A DNA stretch of 64,000 nucleotides from positions 2,046,001 through 2,110,000 of the forward strand of contig NZ_BAAAWE010000001.1 in assembly GCF_039534915.1 (NCBI RefSeq), given 5' to 3'. The translations under genes were made by a program, and so were the position numbers. Source of the stretch: Streptomyces roseofulvus. Its GTDB lineage: Bacteria; Actinomycetota; Actinomycetes; Streptomycetales; Streptomycetaceae. The notes under the pieces were generated by a model, which was given only the letters and a program-made list of their open reading frames with translations, did no database searches and was not told where the DNA came from. Shown here one piece after another: positions 25,152 to 34,383 of the stretch. The first letter of the stretch is position 1. Each line of letters begins with the position of its first letter.

Positions 25152-25574
25152 GTGCGTCGCCTGCCCCGTTCGCTGTCCGGCTGGACCATGGCGGTCTTCG
25201 GCCTCCTCGCCGCCGTCCTCGGGGTGGTGGGCCTGGTCGCCCCGGACGCCCTGCTCACGGTGATGGGCTTCGAGCCGGTGCCGGACGGGGCGCGGGCCGA
25301 GGGCGACCACACGCTGGTCTTCCTCACCGCCTCCTCGATGGCCGCGCTCAACATGGGCGTCTACTACGTGCTCGCCGCGCTCTCCGACTGGCGGGCGTTC
25401 TTCCGCTGGACGGTCCCCTTCCGGCTGCTCACCTGCGCGGTCTTCACCCTCGCGGTCGTCACGGAGCGGGCCCCGTCCGGTTTCCTCGGGGTGGGCCTGT
25501 GGGAGGGGCTCGGTGCCGTGGTCACGGGTGCGGCGCTGTGGTACGAGCGGAAGGGCGCCGCGCGCCGGGAATAG
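25152..25574 (+). CDS. small integral membrane protein
   Basis: About 140 residues with four hydrophobic helices (roughly residues 11-33, 57-80, 88-106 and 112-130). The GTG at 25152 is chosen because GGAGG sits 6 bases before it; an in-frame ATG at 25110 is less well placed. The only recognisable patterns are GFEPVPDG and LYERKG-like ends. It resembles DUF-type four-helix membrane proteins of actinobacteria. Function unknown. It is followed within 50 bases by an MFS gene on the same strand. Confidence 0.72.
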   Translation: MRRLPRSLSGWTMAVFGLLAAVLGVVGLVAPDALLTVMGFEPVPDGARAEGDHTLVFLTASSMAALNMGVYYVLAALSDWRAFFRWTVPFRLLTCAVFTLAVVTERAPSGFLGVGLWEGLGAVVTGAALWYERKGAARRE

Positions 25575-25622
25575 GGCAGGTGCCCGATCCCCCGGGGCCG
25601 CCTCAGACGCCACGCTCCGTCC

Positions 25623-26810
25623 ATGCGCTGGTATCTGACAGGTGTGGTGGTGTCCGGGTTCGGGACGACGGCGATGTGGCTGGTCTCCGGGATCTGGGTC
25701 AAGTCGCTGACGGGTTCGGACGGTCTCGCGGCCCTCACCGCCTTCGCCCTCTGGGCCCCGGCCCTGCTCGGGCCGCTGCTCGGCACGCTCGCGGACCGGG
25801 TGCGCCGCCGTCCGCTGCTGGTCGCGCTCGACCTGGCGATGGCCGCCGTCCTCCCGCTGCTGCTCTGGGTGACCTCGGCCGACCGGGTGTGGCTGCTCTT
25901 CGCCGTCCTCGTGCTGTACGGGGCGCAGGGCGCCGTCCACGACGCGGCCGAGCAGGCGCTGCTCTCGGCCGGCGTCGGCAAGGAGCGGCTCGGCTCCGTC
26001 AACGGCTGGCGCATGACCGCCGGCGAGTCCGTGAAGCTGATCGCCCCGCTGGCCGCGGCGGGGCTCTTCGCCCGGTACGGGGGCGGTCCCGTCGCCCTCC
26101 TGGACGCAGCGACCTTCGTCCTGGCCGCCGCCGCCTTCGCCGCGATGCGGGTCCGGGAGGAGCGGCCGGTGTCCGCCGTCCCCCGCGCCCGGGGCGCCTG
26201 GCGGCGGGAGACCGCCGAGGGCGTCCGGCTGCTCGCCGCCTCCCCGGTCCTGCGGCCGCTGGTCGCCACCGGGGCGTTCACGATGCTGCTCGCCGGGGTG
26301 AACGGGGCGGCGGTGTACGCGGTGGTGGACCAGGGGCTCGGCCGGCCGCCCGCGTACGCCGGGGTGCTGTACGCGGTGCAGGGCGCCGGTTCGGTCCTCG
26401 CGGGCCTGACCGCCGGGCCGCTGCTGCGCCGGGTGCCGGAGCAGCTGCTCGCCGCCGCCGGGCTCGCCCTCTTCGCGGCGGCGGCCGGGCTGCGGGCGCT
26501 GCCCTTCGACGCGACGGCCCTGGCCGCGAGCGCGGTGATCGGGGTGGGCCTGCCGTGGGTGCTGGTGGCGGCGATGACGGGGGTGCAGAAGGAGGCCCCG
26601 GCGGGGGCGGCGGGACGGATCGCGGCGACCGCGAACACGGTCCTCTTCGTGCCGAACGCGGTGGCCCTGGCCCTGGGCGCGGCCCTGGTCACGGCCGTGG
26701 ACGCGCGGCTGCTGCTGCCGGTGCTCGCGGTGGCGGGGCTGGCCTGGGCGGCGGTCACGGCGGCCGCCCCGGCACGCGCGCGGACCGGGGCCGCGGCCGG
26801 TTCCCCGTAG
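25623..26810 (+). CDS. MFS transporter
   Basis: A 395-residue protein with about 12 hydrophobic helices. The MFS loop 2-3 motif is visible as GTLADRVRRRPLLV (about residues 58-71). The architecture (YLTGVVVSGFGTTAMWLVSGIWVKSLTGS at the start) matches the enterobactin-exporter-like/EntS branch of drug exporters. No regulator or cognate pathway adjoins it. Substrate unknown; export is likelier than import. Confidence 0.87.
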   Translation: MRWYLTGVVVSGFGTTAMWLVSGIWVKSLTGSDGLAALTAFALWAPALLGPLLGTLADRVRRRPLLVALDLAMAAVLPLLLWVTSADRVWLLFAVLVLYGAQGAVHDAAEQALLSAGVGKERLGSVNGWRMTAGESVKLIAPLAAAGLFARYGGGPVALLDAATFVLAAAAFAAMRVREERPVSAVPRARGAWRRETAEGVRLLAASPVLRPLVATGAFTMLLAGVNGAAVYAVVDQGLGRPPAYAGVLYAVQGAGSVLAGLTAGPLLRRVPEQLLAAAGLALFAAAAGLRALPFDATALAASAVIGVGLPWVLVAAMTGVQKEAPAGAAGRIAATANTVLFVPNAVALALGAALVTAVDARLLLPVLAVAGLAWAAVTAAAPARARTGAAAGSP

Positions 26811-26903
26811 CGCCCGGATCCTGGTCGGCCCCCTTCGTGGTGCGTCGCCGCGAGGGGCCGGGGAGCATGGAAGGGGCGGCGGGCTCGGCGGGAGGAGGGC
26901 AGG

Positions 26904-29066
26904 GTGACGGCCGGTTCCTTCCCGGAGACGGGCACGGGGACGGAGGAGGGTCGCGGCGGCGTGCCCCGCGGCCCCGGAGGTCCGGGCCCGGGCGGTGGCG
27001 CGGCCGGGCCGCCCGGCGGCCCGGTGTCCCGGTCGTCCTTCGACGCGCGGGGGCTGCTCGACGTGCTCGGGGTGGCCGCCGTGGTGGTGGATTCGGCCGG
27101 CCGGATCGTGCTGTGGAGCCCGCAGGCGGAGACGCTCTTCGGCTACCGGGCCGACGAGGCCCTCGGCCGGTACGTGGCCCGGCTGATCGTCGGCGAGGAG
27201 CACCGGTCCGAGGCGATGCGGCTCTTCGGCGAGGTGCTGGGCCGCGGCACCACCTGGGCGGGCACCTTCCCCGTACGGCACAAGGACGGATCGACCCGCC
27301 AGGTCGAGTTCCGCAACATGCGGCTCACCGACGACCTGGGCGACCTGTACGCGCTCGGCATCTGCGCCGACCGGACCGCCGTGGCCCGGGTGGAGACCGA
27401 ACTGGCCCTCTCCGACCGGCTGGTCGACCAGTCCCCGATCGGCCTGGCGGTCCTCGACACGGAGCTGCGGTACGCGCTGGTCAACCCGGCGCTCGAACGG
27501 TTCAACGGGCTGCCGGCCGACCGGCACCTGGGCCGGCGCCCCTCCGAGGTGCTGCCGGGCGTGGACGCGGCGCCGCTGGAGGAGGCGGCCCGGCGGGTGC
27601 TGGAGACCGGGAAGCCGCTCCTCGACCTCCAGGTGCTGGGCTCGACCCCGTCCGACCCGGGGGGCGGCGAGCACGCCTGGTCGGTGTCGTTCTACCGGCT
27701 GGAGGCGGTCGGCGGCCGGGTCCTCGGCGTGGCGGCCTGGGTCGTCGACGTGACCGAGCGGTACCGGGCGGACGCGGCGGCCGACCGGTCCCGGCGGCGG
27801 CTCGCGCTGATCGCGGACGCCTCGGCCCGGGTCGGCACCACCCTGGAGGTCGAGCGGACCGCCGACGAGCTGGCGTCGGTGGTGGTGCCCGCGCTCGCCG
27901 ACGTGGCGGCCGTCGACGTCCTCGACTCGGTGCTCTCGCTGCGCCGGCCGGGCGCCCCCGAGCAGGGCCCGGCGCTCTTCCGGGCGCTCGCGGTGAAGGC
28001 CGGGCACGAGACGGAGGCGCTCGCGGCGGCCGACCCGCCCGGTTCGGTCGCGCTGTACGGCGCCGACCGGCTGGTCACCCGGTGCGTGCACACCGGGCAG
28101 CCGGTCCTGGTGGCCCGGGTCGGCGCGGCGGACCTGCCCCGGATCGCGCGCGACCCCGAGGCGGCCCGGCTGCTGGCGCGGGCCGGGGTCCACTCGTACC
28201 TGGCGGTGCCGCTGATCGCGCGCGGCGAGGTGCTGGGGGCGCTCGACCTCAAGCGGGACCGGCACAACCCGCTCCCCTTCGACGCCGACGACGTGCTGCT
28301 CGCCCTGGAGCTGGCCGCCCGGGCGGCGGTGAGCATCGACAACGCCCGCTGGTACCAGAGCGTGCGGAACTCGGCGGTGACCCTCCAGCGCAGTCTGCTG
28401 CCCGGCGACCCGCCCGAGCGCCCCGGCCTGGAGGCGGCCGCCCGCTACCAGCCCGCCCAGGAGTCCGTCGAGGTCGGCGGCGACTGGTACGACGTCATCG
28501 CGCTGTCCGGCGAGAAGACCGCCCTGGTGGTCGGGGACGTGATGGGCAGCGGCATCGACGCGGCGGCGACCATGGGACGGCTGCGGACCGCCACCCGCGC
28601 CTTCGCCGACCTCGACCTCTCCCCCACCCAGGTGCTGCGGCACCTGGACCGGATCACGGTCGGCCTGGAGCACCCCATCGCCACCTGCCTCTTCGCGGTG
28701 TACGAGCCCCGCCCGGGCCGCTGCCGGATCGCCAACGCCGGCCACCTGCCGCCGGTGCGCCTCCCGGCGGACGGCCCGGCCGAGCTGGTCGGACTCTCCA
28801 CCGGCCTGCCGCTCGGCGTCGGCGGCGGCGCCTTCCGCACCGCGCGGGTGCCCTTCCTGCCCGGCGACCGGCTGGTGCTCTACACCGACGGGCTGATCGA
28901 GACCCGGGACACCGCCATCGACGAACGTCTCGCACTGCTCGTCGGCCTCGTCGAGGCCACCCGCGAGCTCTCCCTGGAGGAGAGCTGCGACCTGCTGCTG
29001 CGGGAGCTGCGCCGGCCCGGCGCCCAGGACGACGTGGCCCTGCTCATCGCCCGGAGCACGGGATGA
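26904..29066 (+). CDS. PAS-PAS-GAF-SpoIIE/PP2C serine phosphatase
   Basis: A 720-residue soluble signalling protein. It has a disordered Gly/Pro N-terminus (1-45), PAS 1 (about 48-165, with VVDSAGRIVLWSPQAETLFGYRADEALGR), PAS 2 (about 168-278) and GAF (about 290-470). The SpoIIE phosphatase (about 490-718) has QRSLLPGDPPERPGLEAAARYQPA, VGGDWYDVIALSGEKTALVVGDVMGSGIDAAATMGRLRTA and the late LYTDGLIE and QDDVALLIARS metal residues. Such proteins dephosphorylate anti-sigma-factor antagonists. The GTG start follows GGAGGAGGG. It is translationally coupled (ATGA) to the next phosphatase. Confidence 0.92.
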   Translation: MTAGSFPETGTGTEEGRGGVPRGPGGPGPGGGAAGPPGGPVSRSSFDARGLLDVLGVAAVVVDSAGRIVLWSPQAETLFGYRADEALGRYVARLIVGEEHRSEAMRLFGEVLGRGTTWAGTFPVRHKDGSTRQVEFRNMRLTDDLGDLYALGICADRTAVARVETELALSDRLVDQSPIGLAVLDTELRYALVNPALERFNGLPADRHLGRRPSEVLPGVDAAPLEEAARRVLETGKPLLDLQVLGSTPSDPGGGEHAWSVSFYRLEAVGGRVLGVAAWVVDVTERYRADAAADRSRRRLALIADASARVGTTLEVERTADELASVVVPALADVAAVDVLDSVLSLRRPGAPEQGPALFRALAVKAGHETEALAAADPPGSVALYGADRLVTRCVHTGQPVLVARVGAADLPRIARDPEAARLLARAGVHSYLAVPLIARGEVLGALDLKRDRHNPLPFDADDVLLALELAARAAVSIDNARWYQSVRNSAVTLQRSLLPGDPPERPGLEAAARYQPAQESVEVGGDWYDVIALSGEKTALVVGDVMGSGIDAAATMGRLRTATRAFADLDLSPTQVLRHLDRITVGLEHPIATCLFAVYEPRPGRCRIANAGHLPPVRLPADGPAELVGLSTGLPLGVGGGAFRTARVPFLPGDRLVLYTDGLIETRDTAIDERLALLVGLVEATRELSLEESCDLLLRELRRPGAQDDVALLIARSTG

Positions 29067-31840
29067 CGGGCCGCCGGGACGGGCCGCCGTCGGCGCACGG
29101 CTCCGGTCTGCGGAGCCTCGCCGGACAGGTGCTCGCCCTGGAGGCGCTGATCGCGGTCCTGGTGATCGTGGCGGCCGTGCTCGTCACCTTCCAGCAGGCC
29201 CGGCAGGACGTGCTGCGGGACGCCCGGGTGCGGTCGCTCGCGGTGGCGGAGGCCTTCGCGAAGGCGCCCGGCGTGGACGAGGCGCTGGCCGCGCCGGACC
29301 CGACGGCCGCGCTCCAGGCGCGGGCGGAGCAGACCCGGGTGGCGACCGGGGTCGACTTCGTCGCCGTGCTCGCCCCGGACGGGACGCGGTACACGGACGC
29401 CGAGCGCGGGCTGATCGGCCAGAAGGCGACCGGGGACCTGTCCCGGGCGGTGGTGGACGGCGAGTCGTACACGGAGACCTTCCACGGGGCGCCGAACGAC
29501 GCGGTGCGGGCCGTCGTGCCGGTGGTGGACGACGAGGGCCGGATCGTCGGCATGGTGACGAGCGGCATCGAGGTGCAGTCGATCAGCGAGGTGGTGCAGG
29601 GCCGGCTGGTGGTGCTGCTCGCCGCGGGCGGCGGGGCGCTGCTGCTCGCGGTGGGCGGGGCGGCGCTGGTGTCGCGGCGGCTGCGGCGGCAGACGCACGG
29701 CCTGGGCCCGGCCGAGATGACCCGGATGAAGGAGCACCACGAGGCGGTGCTGCACGCCGTCCGCGAGGGGGTGCTGATCGTCGGCGCCGACGGGCGGCTG
29801 CTGCTCGCCAACGACGAGGCGCGGCGGCTGCTGGCGCTGCCGGCGGACGCCGAGCGGCGTCCGGTCGCAGAGCTCGGGCTCGATCCGCGGACGGTCGAAC
29901 TGCTGCAGTCCGGGCGGACCGCGACGGACGAGGTGCACCGGGCGGGCGACCGGCTCCTCGCGGTGAGCGTGCGGCCGACCCTGGCGGACGGCTCCGGGTC
30001 GGGCAGCGTGATGACGATGCGGGACACCACCGAGCTGGCCGCGCTGTCCGGGCGGGCGGAGGTGGCGCGGGGCCGGCTCCAGCTGCTGTACGAGGCGGGG
30101 GTGCGGATCGGGACGACCCTGGAGGTGGTCCGGACGGCGGAGGAGCTGGCGGAGGTGGCGGTGCCGCGGTTCGCCGACTTCGCGACCGTGGAGCTGCTCG
30201 AACCGGTGCTGCGCGGCGAGGAGCCGCCGCAGGACGCGACGCTGGCGGAGATGCGGCGGACGGCGCTGACCGGGGTGCGGGCGGAGCAGCCGCTCCAGCC
30301 GGTCGGCGAGGTGATCCGCTTCCACGTGCCGAGCACGCCGATGTCCACGGCGCTGGCCGGCGGGCACGCGGTGGTGCAGGAGGAGCTGGCGGCGGCGGAC
30401 GGCTGGCGGGCGCAGGACCCGGAGGGGGCGGCGCGGGCGCTGGCGTACGGGATGCACTCGCTGGTCACGGTGCCGCTGCTGGCCCGGGGCGTGGTGCTGG
30501 GGATGGCGAACTTCTGGCGGGCGGACACGCCGGAGCCGTTCGGGGAGGACGACCTGGAGTTCGCCGAGGAGCTGGCGGCACGGGCGGCGGTGGCGATCGA
30601 CAACGCCCGCCGGTTCACCCGGGAGCACGCGATGGCGGTGACGCTCCAGCGGAGCCTGCTGCCCCGGGTGCTGCCCGAGCAGGACGCGGTGGAGGTGGCG
30701 TACCGCTATCTGCCGGCGAAGGCGGGGGTCGGCGGCGACTGGTTCGACGTGATCCCGCTGCCGGGGGCGCGGGTGGCGCTGGTGGTGGGCGACGTGGTGG
30801 GGCACGGGCTGCACGCGGCGGCGACGATGGGGCGGCTGCGGACGGCGGTGCACAACTTCTCGACGCTGGACGTGCCGCCGGACGAGATCCTGGGGCATCT
30901 GGACGAGCTGACCGGGCGGATCGACGAGGAGGCGGAGCCGGCGGCCGCGGCGGGCGACGGCGGCCGGGGCCGGCCGGAGGAGACCATCACCGGCGCGACC
31001 TGCCTGTACGCGATCTACGACCCGGCGTCCGGGGTGTGCTCGGTGGCGAGCGCCGGGCATCCGGGTCCCGCGGTGGTGCACGCGGACGGGCGGGTGGAGT
31101 TCCCGCCGCTGCCGCCGGGGCTGCCGCTGGGCCTGGGGCTCGGGGACGTGCCGTTCGAGTCGACGGAGCTGCGGCTGCCGGAGGGCAGCAAGCTGGTGCT
31201 GTTCACGGACGGGCTCCTGGAGGACCAGGGGCGGGACGTGGGGACGGGGCTGCGGCTGCTGCGCCGGACGCTGGAGCGGCCGGAGCGGAGCCCCGAGCAG
31301 ATCTGCGCGGACGTGCTGGCGAGCCTGCTGTCGCCGGCGCCCCGGGACGACATCGCGCTGCTGGTGGCGCGGACCCGACGGCTGCCGGCCGACCGGATCG
31401 CCGAGTGGGAGGTGGCGCGGGACCCGGCGGCGGTGTCGCCGGTGCGGAACGCGGCGGCGGCCAAGCTCGGCGAGTGGGGGCTCGACGAGGCGGTCTTCGC
31501 GGTGGAGCTGATCCTGAGCGAGCTGGTCACCAACGCGGTGCGGTACGGGGCGGACCCGGTGCGGGTGCGGCTGCTGTACGACCGGCGGCTGGTGTGCGAG
31601 GTGTCGGACGGGAGCAGCACCTCGCCGCATCTGCGGCACGCGGCGGAGACCGACGAGGGCGGGCGGGGCCTGTATCTGGTGGCGCGGTTCGCGGAGCGGT
31701 GGGGGACGCGGTACGGGCGGCGGGGGAAGACGATCTGGGCGGAGCTGCGGGTGGGGACGGACGGCGGGGACGGTGCTCCGGAGGGCGGGGGTCCGGCGCC
31801 GGCGCTCGACCTGGACACGCTGGAGAAGTTGGCCTGGTGA
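29063..31840 (+). CDS. membrane sensor-PAS-GAF-SpoIIE phosphatase with RsbW-type kinase domain
   Basis: A 925-residue protein. TM helix 1 (about 18-45) and TM2 (about 188-212) flank an extracytoplasmic sensor of the DcuS/CitA type. After TM2 comes RRLRRQTHGLGPAEMTRMKEHHEAVLHAVREGV, the linker seen in citrate/C4-dicarboxylate sensor kinases. Then come PAS (about 230-320), GAF (about 340-520), SpoIIE phosphatase (about 530-775; VGGDWFDVIPLPGARVALVVGDVVGHG, LFTDGLLE, RDDIALLVART) and a C-terminal HATPase_c (about 790-900; ILSELVTNAVRYG, DEGGRGLYLV). Phosphatase plus anti-sigma kinase in one chain implies it sets an antagonist's phosphorylation both ways. Confidence 0.92.
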   Translation: MTGRRDGPPSAHGSGLRSLAGQVLALEALIAVLVIVAAVLVTFQQARQDVLRDARVRSLAVAEAFAKAPGVDEALAAPDPTAALQARAEQTRVATGVDFVAVLAPDGTRYTDAERGLIGQKATGDLSRAVVDGESYTETFHGAPNDAVRAVVPVVDDEGRIVGMVTSGIEVQSISEVVQGRLVVLLAAGGGALLLAVGGAALVSRRLRRQTHGLGPAEMTRMKEHHEAVLHAVREGVLIVGADGRLLLANDEARRLLALPADAERRPVAELGLDPRTVELLQSGRTATDEVHRAGDRLLAVSVRPTLADGSGSGSVMTMRDTTELAALSGRAEVARGRLQLLYEAGVRIGTTLEVVRTAEELAEVAVPRFADFATVELLEPVLRGEEPPQDATLAEMRRTALTGVRAEQPLQPVGEVIRFHVPSTPMSTALAGGHAVVQEELAAADGWRAQDPEGAARALAYGMHSLVTVPLLARGVVLGMANFWRADTPEPFGEDDLEFAEELAARAAVAIDNARRFTREHAMAVTLQRSLLPRVLPEQDAVEVAYRYLPAKAGVGGDWFDVIPLPGARVALVVGDVVGHGLHAAATMGRLRTAVHNFSTLDVPPDEILGHLDELTGRIDEEAEPAAAAGDGGRGRPEETITGATCLYAIYDPASGVCSVASAGHPGPAVVHADGRVEFPPLPPGLPLGLGLGDVPFESTELRLPEGSKLVLFTDGLLEDQGRDVGTGLRLLRRTLERPERSPEQICADVLASLLSPAPRDDIALLVARTRRLPADRIAEWEVARDPAAVSPVRNAAAAKLGEWGLDEAVFAVELILSELVTNAVRYGADPVRVRLLYDRRLVCEVSDGSSTSPHLRHAAETDEGGRGLYLVARFAERWGTRYGRRGKTIWAELRVGTDGGDGAPEGGGPAPALDLDTLEKLAW

Positions 31841-31867
31841 GCGGCGGGCCGCGATCACCGGCCCACA

Positions 31868-31877
31868 TGGTATACCA
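31868..31877. promoter_or_regulatory. short palindrome before the amidohydrolase
   Basis: TGGTATACCA, a perfect 10-base palindrome of the kind bound by GntR-family regulators, 35 bases before the GTG of the downstream amidohydrolase. No regulator adjoins it. Confidence 0.4.
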
Positions 31878-31911
31878 AAAGGGTTCCCGTCAGACTCCGA
31901 AGGAGAGCTCC

Positions 31912-33117
31912 GTGAGCCCCAGCCTCCGCACCGCGACCCTCTTCCACGACGTACGGCCCCTCGGCGGGCCCGCCGGCGACCTGATCGCCGTCGACGGGGT
32001 GCTCGTCGCGGAGCTTCCCGAGGGCGTGGCCGTGGAGCGGGTCGACGGCGGCGGACGCCTCGCGCTGCCGACCCTGGTCGACGCGCACATCCACCCGGAC
32101 AAGACCTCCTGGGGCGAGCCCTGGCACCGCCGCCGCCCCGCCGCGGGCATCGCCGACTACGTGGCGGGGGACGTCGAGCTGGCCCGCGCCCTGCCCACCC
32201 CGGTGGGCGAGCGGGCGCTGCGCCTGATGTCCCACGCGGCGGCCCGGGGCACCCGCGCGATGCGGGCCCACGCGGACGTGGCCCCCGCCTTCGGCCTGGC
32301 CGGGATCGAGGGTGTCGCGGAGGCCGCCGCGCGGCTGGCCGGGATCGTCGACGTCGAACTGGTCGCCTTCCCGCAGCACGGCGTGGTCCGCGAGCCGGGG
32401 GCGGCGGAGCTGCTGGCGGAGGCGGCGGCGAGCGGTCTGGTCAGCCATCTCGGCGGCATCGACCCGACCGGCTTCGACGCCTCCGGCGGCGGGGAGGGCG
32501 ACCAGCTGGGGCTGGTCTTCGGACTGGCCGAGAAGCACGGCCTGGGCCTCGACATCCACCTGCACGACCGGGGCGAGCCGGGTCTGGCCGTGATCCGGGA
32601 CATCGCCGCCCGCACCCGCGCCGCCGGTCTCCACGGCAGGGTGGCGGTGGCGCACGCCTTCGCCGTCGCGGGTCTGGCCGGCCGGGAGCTGGACGCGATG
32701 GCGGACCTGCTGGCGGAGTCGGGGGTGGCGCTGACCACGGTGGCCCTGGGCGAGACGACGGTGCTGCCGTTCCGGCGGCTCGCCGAGCGCGGGGTGACGG
32801 TCGGCCTCGGTTCGGACGGCGTCCGTGACAGCTGGAGCCCGTACGGCGACGCCGACATGCTGCACCGCGCCTGGCTGGCCGGCTGGGCCCTGGACGCCCG
32901 GCTCGACGAGGAGCTGGAGGCGTGCTTCGGGATCGCCGCGCACGGCGGCGCGGCGCTGATGGGCCTGCCCGCCGCCGACCTGCGCCCGGGCTCCCCGGCC
33001 GACTTCATGCTGGTGGAGGGCGAGTGCCTGCCGCAGGTCGTGGTGGACCTGCCGCGCCGGGACCTGGTGGTCCGGGCGGGCCGGGTGGTGGCCAGGGACG
33101 GGCGCCTGGTCGGCTAG
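31912..33117 (+). CDS. cytosine deaminase-like amidohydrolase
   Basis: A 401-residue metal-dependent hydrolase of the cytosine deaminase / N-isopropylammelide hydrolase branch. It has the HxH site LVDAHIHPDKTSWGE (about residues 60-75), LDIHLHDRGEPG (second histidine), VAVAHAFAVAGL, and the catalytic Asp in VGLGSDGVRDSWSPYGDADML. It ends with the typical GSPADFMLVEGE beta-sandwich. It probably deaminates a cyclic amidine or pyrimidine-type ring; the substrate is not determined. GTG start with GGAGAG before it. Its TAG stop overlaps the TAG of the convergent gene (shared CTAG). Confidence 0.88.
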   Translation: MSPSLRTATLFHDVRPLGGPAGDLIAVDGVLVAELPEGVAVERVDGGGRLALPTLVDAHIHPDKTSWGEPWHRRRPAAGIADYVAGDVELARALPTPVGERALRLMSHAAARGTRAMRAHADVAPAFGLAGIEGVAEAAARLAGIVDVELVAFPQHGVVREPGAAELLAEAAASGLVSHLGGIDPTGFDASGGGEGDQLGLVFGLAEKHGLGLDIHLHDRGEPGLAVIRDIAARTRAAGLHGRVAVAHAFAVAGLAGRELDAMADLLAESGVALTTVALGETTVLPFRRLAERGVTVGLGSDGVRDSWSPYGDADMLHRAWLAGWALDARLDEELEACFGIAAHGGAALMGLPAADLRPGSPADFMLVEGECLPQVVVDLPRRDLVVRAGRVVARDGRLVG

Positions 33118-34265
33118 CCGAGCCGCGCCAGGGCGGCGCGGACCGCCGCCAGGTCGGCGTCGGAGGCCAGGCCCGCGTGGTAGAGCCGGAGTTCGGTGGC
33201 GCCCTCGGCGAGGGCGCGCGCGGCGTCCTCGGCGAGCCGGCCGGGGGCGCCGCCCATGCCGCTGACGACGGAGAGGTTGGCGGCGAGGGTCGAGCCGGCC
33301 GGCAGGTGGGCGGCGAAGGGGGCGAGCCGGCCGGGGCGGGCGACCACGCCGTCGGCGAGGCCGAGGACGTGCGCGGGGTCCGTGCCGGCGTCGGCGCCGC
33401 AGGCGTACGGGTCCGGGTCGGCGTGCAGCAGGACCCGGAAGCCGGGCGGGGCGGCGGCCCGGACGGCGGCGACGGCCGCCTCCTGGAAGGCGCGGGCGGT
33501 CCGGGCGCGCCAGCCGAGGACGGGCTCGGCGAGCTCGCCGAGCTCCCCGGCGGGTCCGGTGCCGGCCCAGACGGGGGCGAGGGCGGCGCGGACGGCGGCG
33601 GCCAGCGCGTCGGGGTCGGCGCCCCCGTCCGCGTACCCCTGCCGGCAGTGGGGGCAGAAGCAGAGCGAGAGCAGCAGTCGGGCGCGGTTGCCGAGCGGGA
33701 CGCCGCCGGTCTTGTCGTGGGCGTGCAGATGGGCGTAGCCGTACCAGCCGCAGGACTCCAGTTCGGTGCCGGCCGCGCCGGGGCGGACGGCGGCCTCCGC
33801 GGCGAGGTCCACCAGGAGGGCGCGGACCTCGGGGTGGGCGACGCAGGGGGCCCAGGGGTAGCGGTCGCCGTGCGCGTTGACGACCGAGGTGTCCGGATGG
33901 TCCGCGCCGAGCCGGGAGTTGTGGGCGAGGACGACCCAGCTGTGCACGGCGAGGCCGGTGCCGTCGAGGGCCTCGGCGGCGCGCGCCCAGGCGTCGCCGG
34001 GGGCCCAGTCGCCCGCCGGGTACGGGGCGAGTCGGCGGCCGGCCCAGCGGTCCGGGTCCACGGGGTGGAGCACGGCGGCGTGTTCGGCGGTGACGACCCG
34101 GTGGGCCGGGTGACGGGGGGTGAGCGCCCGGGTGGAGTGGTAGGCCGCGGCCAGGGTGACCTGCTGGACGCCGAGGCCGGCGAGGAGCGCGGGCGCGGCG
34201 GGGTCGCCGTCGACGTCCCAGGGGTAGAGGAAGGCTCCCGCGCGGGGACGGGCGGGGGTGGTCAC
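33114..34265 (-). CDS. unrecognised protein, possible TIM-barrel glycoside hydrolase-like
   Basis: I do not recognise this family. The 383-residue product has alternating beta/alpha segments suggestive of a TIM barrel: AFLYPWDVDGD, VTLAAAYHS, AVHSWVVLAHNSRLG, ESCGWYGYAHLHAHDK, FRVLLHADPDPYACG and ELRLYHAGL. There is a CFCPHC cluster (about residues 203-208) that could bind a metal. No signal peptide is present. The GTG at 34265 is preferred (GGGAGC ribosome site) over an ATG at 34289. It is divergent from uronate dehydrogenase across a perfect 9+6+9 palindrome, so it probably belongs to the same regulon and may act on a uronate or aldarate derivative. Confidence 0.75.
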   Translation of the reverse strand: MTTPARPRAGAFLYPWDVDGDPAAPALLAGLGVQQVTLAAAYHSTRALTPRHPAHRVVTAEHAAVLHPVDPDRWAGRRLAPYPAGDWAPGDAWARAAEALDGTGLAVHSWVVLAHNSRLGADHPDTSVVNAHGDRYPWAPCVAHPEVRALLVDLAAEAAVRPGAAGTELESCGWYGYAHLHAHDKTGGVPLGNRARLLLSLCFCPHCRQGYADGGADPDALAAAVRAALAPVWAGTGPAGELGELAEPVLGWRARTARAFQEAAVAAVRAAAPPGFRVLLHADPDPYACGADAGTDPAHVLGLADGVVARPGRLAPFAAHLPAGSTLAANLSVVSGMGGAPGRLAEDAARALAEGATELRLYHAGLASDADLAAVRAALARLG

Positions 34266-34298
34266 GGGCGCTCCCGGAGTACGCGGCACAGAATCCGA

Positions 34299-34322
34299 CG
34301 TCGTTCACATCCATGAACGACG
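34299..34322. promoter_or_regulatory. perfect IclR-type palindrome
   Basis: Arms CGTCGTTCA and TGAACGACG around the 6-base spacer CATCCA. The core GTTCA-N6-TGAAC equals the palindrome at 22561-22576 beside the IclR gene. It lies 33 bases upstream of the unrecognised minus-strand gene and about 110 bases upstream of a weaker copy at the udh promoter. Confidence 0.75.
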
Positions 34323-34383
34323 CTGGCACGCTAGCCCGCCTCGCCACCCGGGTCAAGAGGAACACCCCTGGCCGCACAGTGCC

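Noticed and set aside
23325..28745. An 1806-codon open frame on the minus strand
   Set aside because: Runs antisense through the IclR, PBP, MFS and SpoIIE genes, all with clear family motifs; its own translation has none.
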